Program-made: the position numbers and the translations under genes | Source of the DNA: Mesorhizobium sp. M7A.F.Ca.US.008.03.1.1 | GTDB lineage: Bacteria; Pseudomonadota; Alphaproteobacteria; Rhizobiales; Rhizobiaceae | Reading direction: 5' to 3' | Length of the DNA stretch: 64,000 nucleotides | NCBI RefSeq assembly: GCF_003997495.1 | Contig: NZ_RZRU01000014.1 | Span: 82,348-146,347 of the forward strand | Part shown: in pieces, positions 36,624 through 45,477 of the stretch | Position numbering within the stretch: position 1 is the stretch's first letter | Layout of the letters: each line of letters begins with the position of its first letter | Notes under the pieces: model-generated | What the model saw: only the letters and a program-made list of their open reading frames with translations | The model's database searches: none | Told to the model about the DNA's origin: nothing

Positions 36624-38024
36624 GTGCGCTTTTCCGCGGCCACGACTGCCGGGCGGTTCTTGCCGCAGCGTTGGGCGCTGCGCATGGAGCCGTTGCTTGG
36701 CCGCATCGATGCCGTGCTGTTCACCGCCGACGAGCGCGGCGAGGCGAGCCGCATGTCGGTCATCGCCTTCTCGGTCCGCATCGTCAGCGCCGTCATCGCC
36801 TTCGTCAGCCAGGTGCTGATGGCACGCTGGATGGGCTCGTTCGAGTACGGCATCTTCGTCCTCGTCTGGGTGACGATGGTCATCGTCGGAAACCTCGCCT
36901 GCCTGGGCTTCCACACCTCCGTCATCCGCTACATTCCCGAATACCGCGAGCGCGGCTTGATGGATGAGTTGCGCGGCATCGTGCTGGCCAGCCGCCTGTT
37001 CGTGCTGATCGCCTCCACGCTGATCGCCGGGCTCGGCGCGCTCGGCGTCTGGCTGGCGGCACCATGGATCGAAAACTACTATGTGATACCGTTCATCCTC
37101 GGCGTCATCTGCCTGCCGATGATTGCCATGTCCGACCTTTTGTCGGGCCTGGCACGCGCCAACAGCTGGGCGCTGTTTGCCCTGTCGCCGACCTATCTGG
37201 TGCGGCCGGTGCTGATCCTGCTGTTCATGGCGCTGATGCTGTTCGCGGGCTACGCACCCGATGCCAGGACCGCCATCTTCGCCTCGATCGCCGCCACTTA
37301 CGTCACCACGCTGGGACAACTCGTCGGTGTCACCCAGCGCATGGAACGGCAGATCCCGGCTGGGCCGATGAAGGTCCATTTCGCGCAATGGTTCATCGTT
37401 TCGCTGCCGATCTTCCTGGTCGAGAGCTTCTTCTTCCTGCTGACCAATGCCGACGTGCTGATGGTCGGGGCCTATATGGACCCCAACGACGTCGCCGTCT
37501 ATTTCGCCACGGTGAAGACGCTGGCGCTGGTCCATTTCGTCTACTTCGCCGTCAAGGCCGGCGTCGCCCAGCGCTATGCGCAGTTCACCCATGGCGACCC
37601 GAAAAGGCTCGCCGCCTTCGCCCGCGAGACGGTGTCGTGGACGTTCTGGCCTTCGCTTTTGATGGCGCTGCTGGTGCTGGCCCTCGGCGAGCCGATGCTG
37701 GTGCTGTTCGGCCCGGAATTCACATCAGGCTATCCCTTGCTGTTCCTGCTCGTCTTCGGCGTCGCGGCGCGGGCCGCCGTCGGCCCTTGCGAAAGCCTGC
37801 TGACGATGAGCGGCAACCAGAACATCTGCGCCGCCGTCTATGCCATGACGCTGGCCTTCAACATCGCCCTCAACGTGGTGCTGATCCCGATGTTCGGCCT
37901 GTGGGGCGCGGCGATGGCCACCGCCTTTGCCATGATCTTCGAAGCCGGCGCGCTGTCCTTCACGGTGTGGCGCAAGCTCGGCATCGTCATGCTTATCTTC
38001 GTGCCTGCGAAAGGAGCCGCGTGA
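36624..38024 (+). CDS. Polysaccharide/lipopolysaccharide flippase (Wzx-like, MATE-related)
   Basis: Inner-membrane protein of 466 aa with about 12-14 helices, related to the Wzx/RfbX polysaccharide flippases. Start GTG 36624 has GGAGAG 7 nt upstream; the open frame to 36456 reads through a RIME repeat and is rejected. Signature segments are RIVSAVIAFVSQVLMARWMG (helix 1) and a conserved FGPEFTSGYPLL near the end. It overlaps the next gene by the TGATG junction at 38024, so the two are coupled, and a pairing of lipid-linked oligosaccharide flipping with modification is suggested. No glycosyltransferase is nearby. Confidence 0.85.
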   Translation: MRFSAATTAGRFLPQRWALRMEPLLGRIDAVLFTADERGEASRMSVIAFSVRIVSAVIAFVSQVLMARWMGSFEYGIFVLVWVTMVIVGNLACLGFHTSVIRYIPEYRERGLMDELRGIVLASRLFVLIASTLIAGLGALGVWLAAPWIENYYVIPFILGVICLPMIAMSDLLSGLARANSWALFALSPTYLVRPVLILLFMALMLFAGYAPDARTAIFASIAATYVTTLGQLVGVTQRMERQIPAGPMKVHFAQWFIVSLPIFLVESFFFLLTNADVLMVGAYMDPNDVAVYFATVKTLALVHFVYFAVKAGVAQRYAQFTHGDPKRLAAFARETVSWTFWPSLLMALLVLALGEPMLVLFGPEFTSGYPLLFLLVFGVAARAAVGPCESLLTMSGNQNICAAVYAMTLAFNIALNVVLIPMFGLWGAAMATAFAMIFEAGALSFTVWRKLGIVMLIFVPAKGAA

Positions 38025-39304
38025 TGGCTGCCATCCCGTTGCTTGAGGAAACCAGCGGCGGCACGGCCGGCGCCATGGTGTCCGGCCTTGCCGGACTGAC
38101 CCGCGACGCCGACCCTGCCCATATCGAGATCCTCGCCAACAACCGGCCCGAGCGCAAACTCGCCATCTACCCGGCGTCGGCCGGCTTCGACCTTGTCGAG
38201 GAACTGGACTATCTCTGCGCCCGCACGGTCGAGCCCAACGTTTTCTTCAACCCGCGTTTCCTGGCGCCGGCCATGCCCCGGCTGGAGGATCGCGAGGTGC
38301 GCCTGGCGGTCATCCGCGACGGCGACGAATACCGCAACCGGCTGCGCCTTCTGGTGCCGTTCTCGGTGGAACGGCCGGTGGTGCCGCTCGGCGTGCCGGT
38401 CATGCGTACATGGTCGAGCCCGTTCGGTCCGCTTGGCACGCCGCTGGTCGACCGCGACGACCCGGTCGGCGTCGTCGAGGACTTCTTCTCGATGCTGTCG
38501 CGACCGCACCTCAAGCTGCCGAAAGTGTTCGTCCTGGCCGATATAAGGCTCGACGGTCCGGTGGCGAGCCTGCTTGCCACCGTGGCCGAGACGCGCGGCC
38601 TGATGCTGGTCACCACCGGCCAGACCCAGCGCCCGGCGCTGGAGAGCGAAGCCGATGGCGACGATTATCTGAAGGCCTCGCTGCGCTCGCATCATTATCG
38701 CGAGTTCCGCCGCCTGAAGCGCCGCCTTGGCGATCTCGGCAAGCTTGAGCATGTCGTGGCGCGCGGGCCTGAAGACATCCGCCATGCCATCGAAGGCTTC
38801 CTGACGCTGGAAGCGGCCGGCTGGAAAGGCCGCGAACGCACCGCCATGGCGATCGACCGCTACCGCGCCGCCTTCGCTCGCGAAGCCGTGCACCGGCTGG
38901 CCGAGCAGGACATGTGCCGCATCCATTCGCTGACGCTCGATGGCCGCACCATCGCCTGCCTGATCGTCTTCGTCGAAGCCGGCGTCGCCTATACCTGGAA
39001 GACGGCCTATGACGAGACGCTGGCTTCCTATTCGCCCGGCACGCTGCTGATGATCGAGGTGACGCGGCAGCATCTCGACGATCCCAACATCATGATGAGC
39101 GATTCCTGCGCCGTGCCCGACCACCCGGTGATGAGCCGGCTTTGGGCCGAGCGCAAGCCGATGGGCACGCTGGTGATCGGCCTAACCCCGGACGCCGACC
39201 GCCTGACCCGCCAGGCCGCCTCGCAGCTGCATCTCTACCGCGAAACCCGCAACATGGCCCGCCTGCTGCGCAACCGGATGAAGAGCTTGTTGGGGCGGCG
39301 GTAG
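38024..39304 (+). CDS. GNAT-type acyltransferase, CelD/BcsL-like (PF13480)
   Basis: 426-aa cytoplasmic protein of the CelD/BcsL group of GNAT enzymes, which are often coded with exopolysaccharide or cellulose genes and presumed to acylate sugars or aminoacylate. The C-terminal half carries the acyltransferase core: KASLRSHHYREFRRLKRRLG, EGFLTLEAAGWKGRERTA (about residues 245-275) and TLLMIEVTRQHLDDPN (about 345-360). The N-terminal half (EELDYLCARTVEPNVFFNPRFL) is a second, degenerate GNAT-like part. It overlaps the flippase stop (TGATG at 38022-38026). The substrate is not visible; envelope polysaccharide is inference from the neighbour. Confidence 0.8.
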   Translation: MAAIPLLEETSGGTAGAMVSGLAGLTRDADPAHIEILANNRPERKLAIYPASAGFDLVEELDYLCARTVEPNVFFNPRFLAPAMPRLEDREVRLAVIRDGDEYRNRLRLLVPFSVERPVVPLGVPVMRTWSSPFGPLGTPLVDRDDPVGVVEDFFSMLSRPHLKLPKVFVLADIRLDGPVASLLATVAETRGLMLVTTGQTQRPALESEADGDDYLKASLRSHHYREFRRLKRRLGDLGKLEHVVARGPEDIRHAIEGFLTLEAAGWKGRERTAMAIDRYRAAFAREAVHRLAEQDMCRIHSLTLDGRTIACLIVFVEAGVAYTWKTAYDETLASYSPGTLLMIEVTRQHLDDPNIMMSDSCAVPDHPVMSRLWAERKPMGTLVIGLTPDADRLTRQAASQLHLYRETRNMARLLRNRMKSLLGRR

Positions 39305-39346
39305 GACCCGTCCAGGGTTGTGGATTGGCTGCGGGAGAAAAAAGAG

Positions 39347-39431
39347 TGGTGCCCCTAGCCGGAATCGAACCAGCACTCCTTGCGGAACTCGATTTTGAGT
39401 CGAGCGCGTCTACCAATTCCGCCATAGGGGC
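39347..39431 (-). tRNA. tRNA-Leu (CAA)
   Basis: Minus-strand cloverleaf of 85 nt with acceptor arms GCCCCTA / TAGGGGC and encoded CCA. The anticodon loop reads CT-CAA-AA, giving anticodon CAA (39395-39397), which decodes UUG. The T-arm GGTTCGATTCC is intact and the variable arm is long, as expected for leucine. Confidence 0.95.
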
Positions 39432-39643
39432 TCAGGCCGGGCGGCCTGGATGGCGCGGGACTATACGGTTGGAGGCCTGTTCGTCAACTGGCCAATTCGC
39501 CGGCACCTCGGATGCGACCAAACTGCGCCTTTCGATTTCGTGAAGGGGCTGCCATTGTGCAGCGCGGAAAATCTTTCTAGACAGGCGGCGCATCAAGGTG
39601 CTGCACGTCAGAAGGGACGGATGGCGCGCTTTGGTCTTGTTTT

Positions 39644-39692
39644 GTGCATGCCGTTGTCCCGAAACCGCTGCGCTCCTTTGGGCGACATGCAT
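39644..39692. repeat. Short palindromic element, family A, copy 2
   Basis: 49-bp element whose reverse complement begins ATGCATGTCGCCCAAA and ends CGGCATGCAC, the same family as 5290-5337. Its core (GCGCAGCGGTTT) is also found in the family B element at 49984. It ends 11 bp upstream of the YqaA-like start codon, just before its GGAG. Confidence 0.8.
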
Positions 39693-39703
39693 TAGGAGTG
39701 CCG

Positions 39704-40291
39704 ATGCTTCGCGGACTTTACGACTGGACCTTGTCGCTGGCGGCCCGCAAATCCGCCGAATGGTGGCTGGCCTTCATCGCTTTCGTCGAGAGCTCGGTGT
39801 TCCTGGTGCCGGCCGACGTGCTCTACCTTCCGATGGCGCTGTCGCGGCCGGATCGCGCCTACCGCTACGCGCTGATCGCCACCCTCGCCTCGGTGCTGGG
39901 CGGCATCGCCGGCTGGTTTATCGGCCACTACGCCTATGACGCGGTGGCGAGGCCGATCCTCGAATTCTACGGCAAATATGACGAATTCGAAGCGCTGCGC
40001 ACCTCGTCGGGCGTCGGCTTCATCATCCTGATGCTGATCACGTCCGGGGCTGCCCACCTGCCGCCGATCAAGGTGGTGACGATCCTGTCCGGCGTCATCG
40101 GCGTCAATCTGCTGCTGTTCATTGGACTTGCCATCGTCGCGCGCGGCGCCCGCTTCCTGCTTTTGGCATGGCTGCTGCGCCGCTATGGCGAATCCATCAA
40201 GGACTTCATCGAGAAGCGTCTTGGCATGATCGCTGGTGCCGGAGCGGCTGCCCTGATTTTGCTCTATATAACGGCCAAATACGCCCTCTGA
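39704..40291 (+). CDS. YqaA/DedA-like inner-membrane protein
   Basis: 195-aa protein with about 4-5 membrane helices. The early segment SLAARKSAEWWLAFIAFVESSVFLVPADVLYLPMAL and SVLGGIAGWFIGHYAYDAV resemble the SNARE-associated/DedA family (VTT domain), of which YqaA is a small member; the function is probably lipid or membrane-potential homeostasis. Start ATG 39704 has TAGGAG 5 nt upstream; a start at 39644 would translate the repeat. It precedes the dsbB-like gene by 36 bp on the same strand. Confidence 0.86.
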   Translation: MLRGLYDWTLSLAARKSAEWWLAFIAFVESSVFLVPADVLYLPMALSRPDRAYRYALIATLASVLGGIAGWFIGHYAYDAVARPILEFYGKYDEFEALRTSSGVGFIILMLITSGAAHLPPIKVVTILSGVIGVNLLLFIGLAIVARGARFLLLAWLLRRYGESIKDFIEKRLGMIAGAGAAALILLYITAKYAL

Positions 40292-40327
40292 ACACAGCCC
40301 ATCGCGAGCCGGACGGAGCCGATTGAA

Positions 40328-40846
40328 ATGACAGCGACCATGAATGCCGACACCGGGCGCCAGCGGACGCGAACGGCCCTGTTCCTCGCCGTCGCCATGG
40401 CCGCCACCGTCGGCTCGGCGCTCGGCTTCCAGTATCTCGGCGGCTACATTCCTTGCCATCTCTGCCTCGAACAGCGCACGCCCTACTACATCGGCGTGCC
40501 GCTGATGGTGCTGGCGGTGATTGCATCGATGCTGCACGCACCGGCCTGGCTGACGCGCGGCTTGCTGGCTGTCGGCGGCCTGCTGATGCTCTATGGCCTC
40601 TATCTCGGCGTCTACCACTCCGGCGTCGAATGGCAGTGGTGGGCCGGCCCGACCGATTGCACCGCGGGCGCCGGACCGGTGGACACCGGCGGCAAGGGCG
40701 TGCTCGACGCGCTCGACAAATTCGTGCCGCCATCCTGCGACAAGGCCGCACTGCGCATCCTCGGCCTGTCGCTGGCCGGCTGGAACGCCATCGCTAGCCT
40801 GGTCCTGGCCGCCGTCGCCTTCCGCGGCGCCCTCACCCGCGATTGA
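40328..40846 (+). CDS. Disulfide bond formation protein B (DsbB-like)
   Basis: 172-aa four-helix membrane protein that reoxidises DsbA by passing electrons to quinone. The quinone-side Cys pair is in PCHLCLEQR (residues about 43-46); the periplasmic pair is TDC (about 112) and SCDK (about 138), spaced as in DsbB. The start ATG 40328 is followed by an N-terminal extension before the first helix. It is in tandem with the YqaA-like gene (36-bp gap). No dsbA is in the window. Confidence 0.9.
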   Translation: MTATMNADTGRQRTRTALFLAVAMAATVGSALGFQYLGGYIPCHLCLEQRTPYYIGVPLMVLAVIASMLHAPAWLTRGLLAVGGLLMLYGLYLGVYHSGVEWQWWAGPTDCTAGAGPVDTGGKGVLDALDKFVPPSCDKAALRILGLSLAGWNAIASLVLAAVAFRGALTRD

Positions 40847-40866
40847 GCAAACAGCTTGGGGCTTGC

Positions 40867-41130
40867 TTAGACCTGTTCGACCCTAAGGATGTGCATCGCT
40901 CCGTGTTCTCCGAGATATGTGGCGAGACAGTCCCAGAATTCGTCGAGCAGCGCCTTGCCATCAGCGTCAAAGTCATTTCGAGCGATAAGCAGAAGTTTCC
41001 CGGCTACATAAGTGCAGCTAGGGCCATCGTGCCAAGTCCTATGGACACGAAATTCTTCCTCTATGTCGGCGGCAGCTTGCGGACCTAACGCTGGCGCAAC
41101 GTCAAGGCACTCAATCGTAATCTCGTACAT
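40867..41130 (-). CDS. Small hypothetical protein
   Basis: 87-aa cytoplasmic acidic protein (start MYEITIECLDVAPALG, ATG 41130). It contains no family motif that I recognise and has a mixed alpha/beta look (CTYVAGKLLLIARNDFDADGKALL). Codon use fits a real gene, and it lies 35 bp downstream of the HNH endonuclease gene on the same strand, so it may share its transcript. A ribosome site is weak. Confidence 0.5.
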   Translation of the reverse strand: MYEITIECLDVAPALGPQAAADIEEEFRVHRTWHDGPSCTYVAGKLLLIARNDFDADGKALLDEFWDCLATYLGEHGAMHILRVEQV

Positions 41131-41165
41131 GCCTCGGCTGTCCGCCCCAACGTACGGCGCCAATC

Positions 41166-41723
41166 CTACGGCTCCAACTCGACATCCCAGTACAGATAAT
41201 CCATCCAGCTCTCATGCAGATGGTTGGGCGGGAACAGGCGGCCATTGTTGTGCAAATCGTGCACCGTCGGCTGGAAGGGCTTCTGCAGCGGCCACATCTT
41301 GGCATGCGCCGGCATCATGCCGCCCTTCCTGAGATTGCAGGGCGAGCAGGCGGCAACGACATTCTCCCATGTCGTGGCACCCCCACGGTGGCGGGGAACG
41401 ACATGATCGAAGGTCAGGTCCTCCGGCGTGCCGCAATACTGGCACTGGAAACGGTCGCGCAGGAAGACGTTGAAGCGGGTGAAGGCCGGATGCCTGGACG
41501 GCTTCACATAGGCCTTCAGGCTGACCACGCTCGGCAGCTTCATCGAGAAGGTCGGCGAGGAGACGGCGTGCTCGTATTCGGCGACGATGTTCACCCGGTC
41601 GAGGAACACCGCCTTGATGGCGTCCTGCCAGGACCAGAGCGACAAGGGGTAATAGCTGAGCGGACGGTAATCCGCATTCAGCACAAGTGCTGGAAGCCCA
41701 TCCGGAGATACGGCAACCGTCAC
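41166..41723 (-). CDS. HNH endonuclease
   Basis: 185-aa protein with a C-terminal HNH nuclease fold: zinc Cys pair CQYC (about residue 95), then LTFDHVVPRHRGG (metal His), WENVVAACSPCNLRKGG (Asn and second Cys pair). The start is a GTG (41723) with AAGGAGG 5 nt upstream, an excellent site. The N-terminal part (ALVLNADYRPLSYYPLSLWSWQDAI) is the widely conserved form found in many proteobacteria; it is a host HNH gene and not mobile. The cellular role is not known. Confidence 0.92.
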   Translation of the reverse strand: MTVAVSPDGLPALVLNADYRPLSYYPLSLWSWQDAIKAVFLDRVNIVAEYEHAVSSPTFSMKLPSVVSLKAYVKPSRHPAFTRFNVFLRDRFQCQYCGTPEDLTFDHVVPRHRGGATTWENVVAACSPCNLRKGGMMPAHAKMWPLQKPFQPTVHDLHNNGRLFPPNHLHESWMDYLYWDVELEP

Positions 41724-41851
41724 GTGTTTACCTCCTTGGTTCTAGACCCGAACGGCGCGGATACTGTAAGCCCGACATGACAGGGATGTGAAGCGGATTG
41801 TCGCGTCGCCTAAGCGCCAAAAATGCGCGATTTTTATGATTTTTTGCGGAT

Positions 41852-42493
41852 TCAGGCCGGCGGCGCCGCGTCCCGCCCTCTGGTTTCACGATAATAGGAC
41901 CAGAAAAGCCGCGATGCGACACCTCGCCACGGGCTCCATGATTCGGCCAATACGATCAGTGTCTTCTCCGGCGGACGCGGCTCGATGCCGAGCGCGTGGC
42001 CGACCGCGCTCTGCAGCGCGACGTCGCGCGCGGGGAAGATGTCGGGGTGTCCGGCGGCAAACAACAGGTACACTTCCGCCGTCCACGGGCCGATGCCGGA
42101 CACCGCCGTCATCGTCGTGATCGCCTCCTCGGCATCGAGCGAACAGAGGTGATGCAGGTCGAGGCCGTCGACCACGGCCTGGGCAACAGCGATCAGGCCG
42201 CGCTGCTTCGGCCGCGACAGGCCGGCCTCGCGAAACGTCTCCTCGCCGGCTGCAAGGATCGCCTGCGGCGTCAGCGGATCGACGAGCTTGGTCAGCCGGC
42301 CGAAGATCGCATCGGCACTGGCGCGGGACACCTGCTGCGAGACGACGATCGACGCCAGACTCCTGAAGCCAGGCTCGGAAAGCCTGAGCGGCACCTCGCC
42401 GGCCATGCCGCGCACTTTTTCCAGGCGCGGGTCGATCACGCAAAGCGCATCGAGCCCCCGGGCAATGTCGTCTGATGTCGCGATGCGCTGCAT
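41852..42493 (-). CDS. DNA-3-methyladenine glycosylase II (AlkA-like)
   Basis: 213-aa base-excision repair enzyme of the HhH-GPD family that removes alkylated bases. Visible: LASIVVSQQVSRASADAIFGRL near the start, the helix-hairpin-helix VSGIGPWTAEVYLLF (about residues 130-144) and the catalytic Asp in FPARDVALQ (about 156). ATG 42493 is chosen; the upstream frame to 42583 overlaps gluQ. It is divergent from gluQ (74-bp gap). Confidence 0.93.
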   Translation of the reverse strand: MQRIATSDDIARGLDALCVIDPRLEKVRGMAGEVPLRLSEPGFRSLASIVVSQQVSRASADAIFGRLTKLVDPLTPQAILAAGEETFREAGLSRPKQRGLIAVAQAVVDGLDLHHLCSLDAEEAITTMTAVSGIGPWTAEVYLLFAAGHPDIFPARDVALQSAVGHALGIEPRPPEKTLIVLAESWSPWRGVASRLFWSYYRETRGRDAAPPA

Positions 42494-42567
42494 GCTTTCT
42501 TGTTCCTGAACCGGCGGCACGGTAGCAATTGGCAAAACCGCTGCACAACCCGATTGCCGCCGCTGAG

Positions 42568-43443
42568 ATGACACTCCTGACATTCCGCTTCGCCCCCAGC
42601 CCCAACGGCGACCTGCATCTCGGCCACGCCTATTCGGCGCTGCTCAACCAGAAGCTGGCGGCAAGGGCGGACGGCCGCCTGCTGCTGCGCATCGAGGACA
42701 TCGACACGACGCGCTGCACGCCGCAATTCGAAGCAGGCGTGCTTGCCGACCTGAAATGGCTGGGGCTTAGCTGGGAAGAGCCGGTGCGCCGCCAATCCGA
42801 ACATTTCGCCGGATACCAGGCGGTGCTCGAGCGGCTGGTCCGGGAGGAACTCGTCTATCCCGCCTTCATGAGCCGTGGCGAGATCCGCGCCTTCATCACC
42901 GGCAGCGAAAAGCGTGGCCGCGACTGGCCGCGTGACCCCGACGGCGTTCCGCTCTATCCCGCCGCCGACAAGGCGCTGCCGCTGAAGGAACGCCAGCGGC
43001 GGATCGCCGAGAACACGCCCTTCGCCTGGCGGCTGGATGTCGATGCCGCCATGGCGCGCGTTGGCAAGGACCTTTCATGGATAGAATTCGTCGATGAGAC
43101 GCTTTCCGCGACGCGCTCCGCCGACGCTCGTCCGCAGGACTGGGGCGACGTGATCGTGGCACGCCGCGACATTCCGACCAGCTATCACCTCGCCGTTGTC
43201 TTGGACGATGCGCTGCAAGGCGTCAGCCACGTCGTGCGCGGCCAGGATCTGTTTTCCGCCACCGGCGTGCAGCGCCTGCTGCAGCAACTCCTTGATCTGC
43301 CGCAGCCTGCCTATTTCCATCATCGCCTCATCCTCGGGCCGGACGGACGAAAGCTGTCAAAGAGCTTCAGTGACACCGGCCTTGCCGTATTGCGCCATGC
43401 CGGCGCATCGCCTGACGACATCAGGCGGATGGTCGGACTTTGA
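42568..43443 (+). CDS. gluQ: Glutamyl-Q tRNA(Asp) synthetase
   Basis: Truncated glutamyl-tRNA synthetase paralogue that attaches glutamate to the queuosine base of tRNA-Asp. 291 aa, lacking the anticodon-binding domain. The HIGH-type motif is HLGH (RFAPSPNGDLHLGHAYSALL) and the second motif is KLSKS. The Cys-rich zinc region of E. coli GluQ is not obvious here. Start ATG 42568 (MTLLTFRFAPS) is used; the TTG at 42529 is an alternative. No queuosine biosynthesis gene is nearby. Confidence 0.92.
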   Translation: MTLLTFRFAPSPNGDLHLGHAYSALLNQKLAARADGRLLLRIEDIDTTRCTPQFEAGVLADLKWLGLSWEEPVRRQSEHFAGYQAVLERLVREELVYPAFMSRGEIRAFITGSEKRGRDWPRDPDGVPLYPAADKALPLKERQRRIAENTPFAWRLDVDAAMARVGKDLSWIEFVDETLSATRSADARPQDWGDVIVARRDIPTSYHLAVVLDDALQGVSHVVRGQDLFSATGVQRLLQQLLDLPQPAYFHHRLILGPDGRKLSKSFSDTGLAVLRHAGASPDDIRRMVGL

Positions 43444-43587
43444 GCCCGGTGAGACCAGGGACCCCCTAGATGCGCCGGGCGTTGAATTCCGGTGATCTAT
43501 GGATCAACCGTTTCGCTTTGCGCGCCGGGGTGAAGGGGATTAGAGGATCGCCACGGCAATTCTCTCCAGCGCGGCGGTCTCCGGAAC

Positions 43588-44481
43588 ATGCACAGCATCA
43601 AACGGTTCATCCCCGCCACCTTCGTCGTCCTGTGGGCGACCGGCTTCATCGGCGCGCGCTACGCCATGCCTTGGGCGGAACCATTCACCTTCCTCGCCGC
43701 GCGTTTCGTCATCGCCGCGATCCTGCTGGCCGTCCTGATGCTTGTGCTGGGTTCGAAAAGAGCCACCCGCGAGGAGGCGCTGCATGCCACCGGCGCCGGC
43801 ATCCTGATGCACGGCGTCTATCTCGGCGCCGTCTTCTGGGCCATCCACAGGGGCATGCCGGCCGGCTTTTCGGCCCTGATCGTCGGCCTGCAGCCGCTGA
43901 TCACGGCGGTGCTGGCCGGCAAGTTCCTCGGCGAGGCGATCCTGCCGCGCCACTGGCTTGGCCTTGGCATCGGCCTCATCGGCATCGTCATCGTGCTGTG
44001 GCCGAAGCTCGGCGCGCTCGGCGGCGGCGTGACCGCGGCTACACTGACCGCGTCTCTAGTCTCGGTGCTCGGCATGAGCGCCGGCACCATCTGGCAAAAG
44101 CGCTTCGCTTCCGGCGGCGACCTCGTCGCGGCGACCATGTGGCAATATATCGGCGGTGGTTCGCTGATGCTCCTCGCCTCACTCGCCTTCGAGACGCACA
44201 CAGTCGTCATCAACGGCGAACTGATCTTCGCCATGGCCTGGCTGGTGCTGGTGCTGTCGCTCGGCGCCATCTTCCTGCTGATGGTGATGATCCGCGACGG
44301 CGAGATGTCGAAAGTGGCCTCGCTGTTCTACCTGGTGCCGGCGGTGACGGCGATCATCGCCTGGGCCCTGTTCGACGAGCAGCTCAACGCGCTGCAGATT
44401 GCCGGCATGGCCATCACCACATTCGGCGTTGGCCTGGCGACGGCGAGGCCGAACAGAGGAATTGAAGAACTGAAGAACTGA
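43588..44481 (+). CDS. DMT-superfamily (EamA) transporter
   Basis: 297-aa inner-membrane transporter with ten helices in two EamA repeats (FIPATFVVLWATGFIGARYA, then AATLTASLVSVLGMSAGTIW at about residue 150). It is a probable exporter of amino acids or other small metabolites, substrate unknown. It ends in an acidic tail (EELKN). The 3' flank is an unusual repeat array (44455-44550) that overlaps the last codons and could act as terminator. The gap to gluQ (43444-43587) shows nothing I recognise. Confidence 0.86.
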   Translation: MHSIKRFIPATFVVLWATGFIGARYAMPWAEPFTFLAARFVIAAILLAVLMLVLGSKRATREEALHATGAGILMHGVYLGAVFWAIHRGMPAGFSALIVGLQPLITAVLAGKFLGEAILPRHWLGLGIGLIGIVIVLWPKLGALGGGVTAATLTASLVSVLGMSAGTIWQKRFASGGDLVAATMWQYIGGGSLMLLASLAFETHTVVINGELIFAMAWLVLVLSLGAIFLLMVMIRDGEMSKVASLFYLVPAVTAIIAWALFDEQLNALQIAGMAITTFGVGLATARPNRGIEELKN

Positions 44482-44550
44482 AGAATTCGGGTTCCTCAAT
44501 TTCTCAGGTTCCTCAATTCCTCAATTCTCCAGCTCTTCAATTCCTCTTTT
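44455..44550. repeat. Inverted repeat with internal tandem repeats at the end of the DMT gene
   Basis: 14-bp perfect arms AGAGGAATTGAAGA (44455-44468) and TCTTCAATTCCTCT (44534-44547), the latter followed by T's. Between them are short tandem units (GAACTGAA repeated; TTCCTCAAT repeated). The left arm begins inside the last codons of the DMT gene. Confidence 0.75.
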
Positions 44551-44570
44551 CCTATCCGCCCAGCATCGAC

Positions 44571-45422
44571 TCACCCGACTCGGGCGCGCGCCTCCAGATA
44601 GCGGCTGATCGCGGCATTGAGTTCGCCGCCGAGGATGAAGATCGCCGACACCATGTAGAGGAAGACCACGGCGATCATGATCGAGGCCAAGCCGGCATAA
44701 GTCGTCACATAGGACGAGAAGTGGTCGAGGTAGGTGGCGAAGATGGTCGAGCCGATAAGCCATGCCGCCAGCGTGAAGACGATGCCCGGCACCAGCGAGA
44801 CGAAGCGGCGCTTGCCCGCCGGCAGCCAGAAATGCACGGCAAACAATCCGCCGACAATGACCGCCGAAGCGATGACGTAACGCCATAGGGTGATGGTGCC
44901 CATATAGGGCTTGATCCAGTCGATATGGGCTTCGGCGAGACGCGCCAGCAGCGGCGCGAACACCAGGAGCACGCTGATCGCCAGGAAACCGGCCGTGGCG
45001 ATGAGAACGAAGATGATGCTCTGCACCCGGCGGTAGATGATGCCGCGCGTTTCCGAGACGCGGTAGGCGCGGTTGAGCGACGTGCGCAGCGCCTCGATGC
45101 CGTTCGACGCAAAATAGGCCGCAAGCACCACACCATAGGTCAAAAGGTCGGTGCGCCTGACGGTCAGCACATTGAGCACTTCGCGCGCGATCGGCTTGGC
45201 GATCTGTTCGGGCCAGGTGTCGAAGACCAGATGCACGGCCGTGTCGGAGAATGCCTGCGCGCCGAGGAAGCTCGCCAGCGTCGTCGCGAAGATCAGGAAC
45301 GGGAACAGCGCCATCAGCGATGTGATCGCCAGATGGCTGGCCATCGCCCAGCCGTCATCGGTGTTGAAATGGCCAAGCGCGTCGTAGAGGACCCGCTTGA
45401 GGGCTACGATCTTCCGCAACAA
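44571..45422 (-). CDS. YihY/virulence factor BrkB family membrane protein
   Basis: 283-aa protein with about six membrane helices. The hallmarks are HFNTDDGWAMASHLAITSLMALFPFLIF (start of the family domain), FASNGIEALRTSLNRAYRV in the middle, and the C-terminal YTTYAGLASIMIAVVFLYMVSAIFILGGELNA. No ATG is in range; TTG 45422 is chosen with GGAGGG 8 nt upstream, an ideal site, and gives the size normal for YihY. The upstream open frame to 45656 is antisense to the SDR gene. The function is unknown, perhaps a transporter or regulator of envelope. It is divergent from the SDR gene. Confidence 0.88.
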   Translation of the reverse strand: MLRKIVALKRVLYDALGHFNTDDGWAMASHLAITSLMALFPFLIFATTLASFLGAQAFSDTAVHLVFDTWPEQIAKPIAREVLNVLTVRRTDLLTYGVVLAAYFASNGIEALRTSLNRAYRVSETRGIIYRRVQSIIFVLIATAGFLAISVLLVFAPLLARLAEAHIDWIKPYMGTITLWRYVIASAVIVGGLFAVHFWLPAGKRRFVSLVPGIVFTLAAWLIGSTIFATYLDHFSSYVTTYAGLASIMIAVVFLYMVSAIFILGGELNAAISRYLEARARVG

Positions 45423-45477
45423 GAACCGCGCCCTCCAATTGTCTCCACGCCGGGAATATGGGAAGGGATTGCGGCAA

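Noticed and set aside
41166-41723. HNH endonuclease as a mobile intron or phage nuclease
   Set aside because: The protein is the common chromosomal HNH form; neighbours are ordinary host genes and there are no repeats or intron structure.
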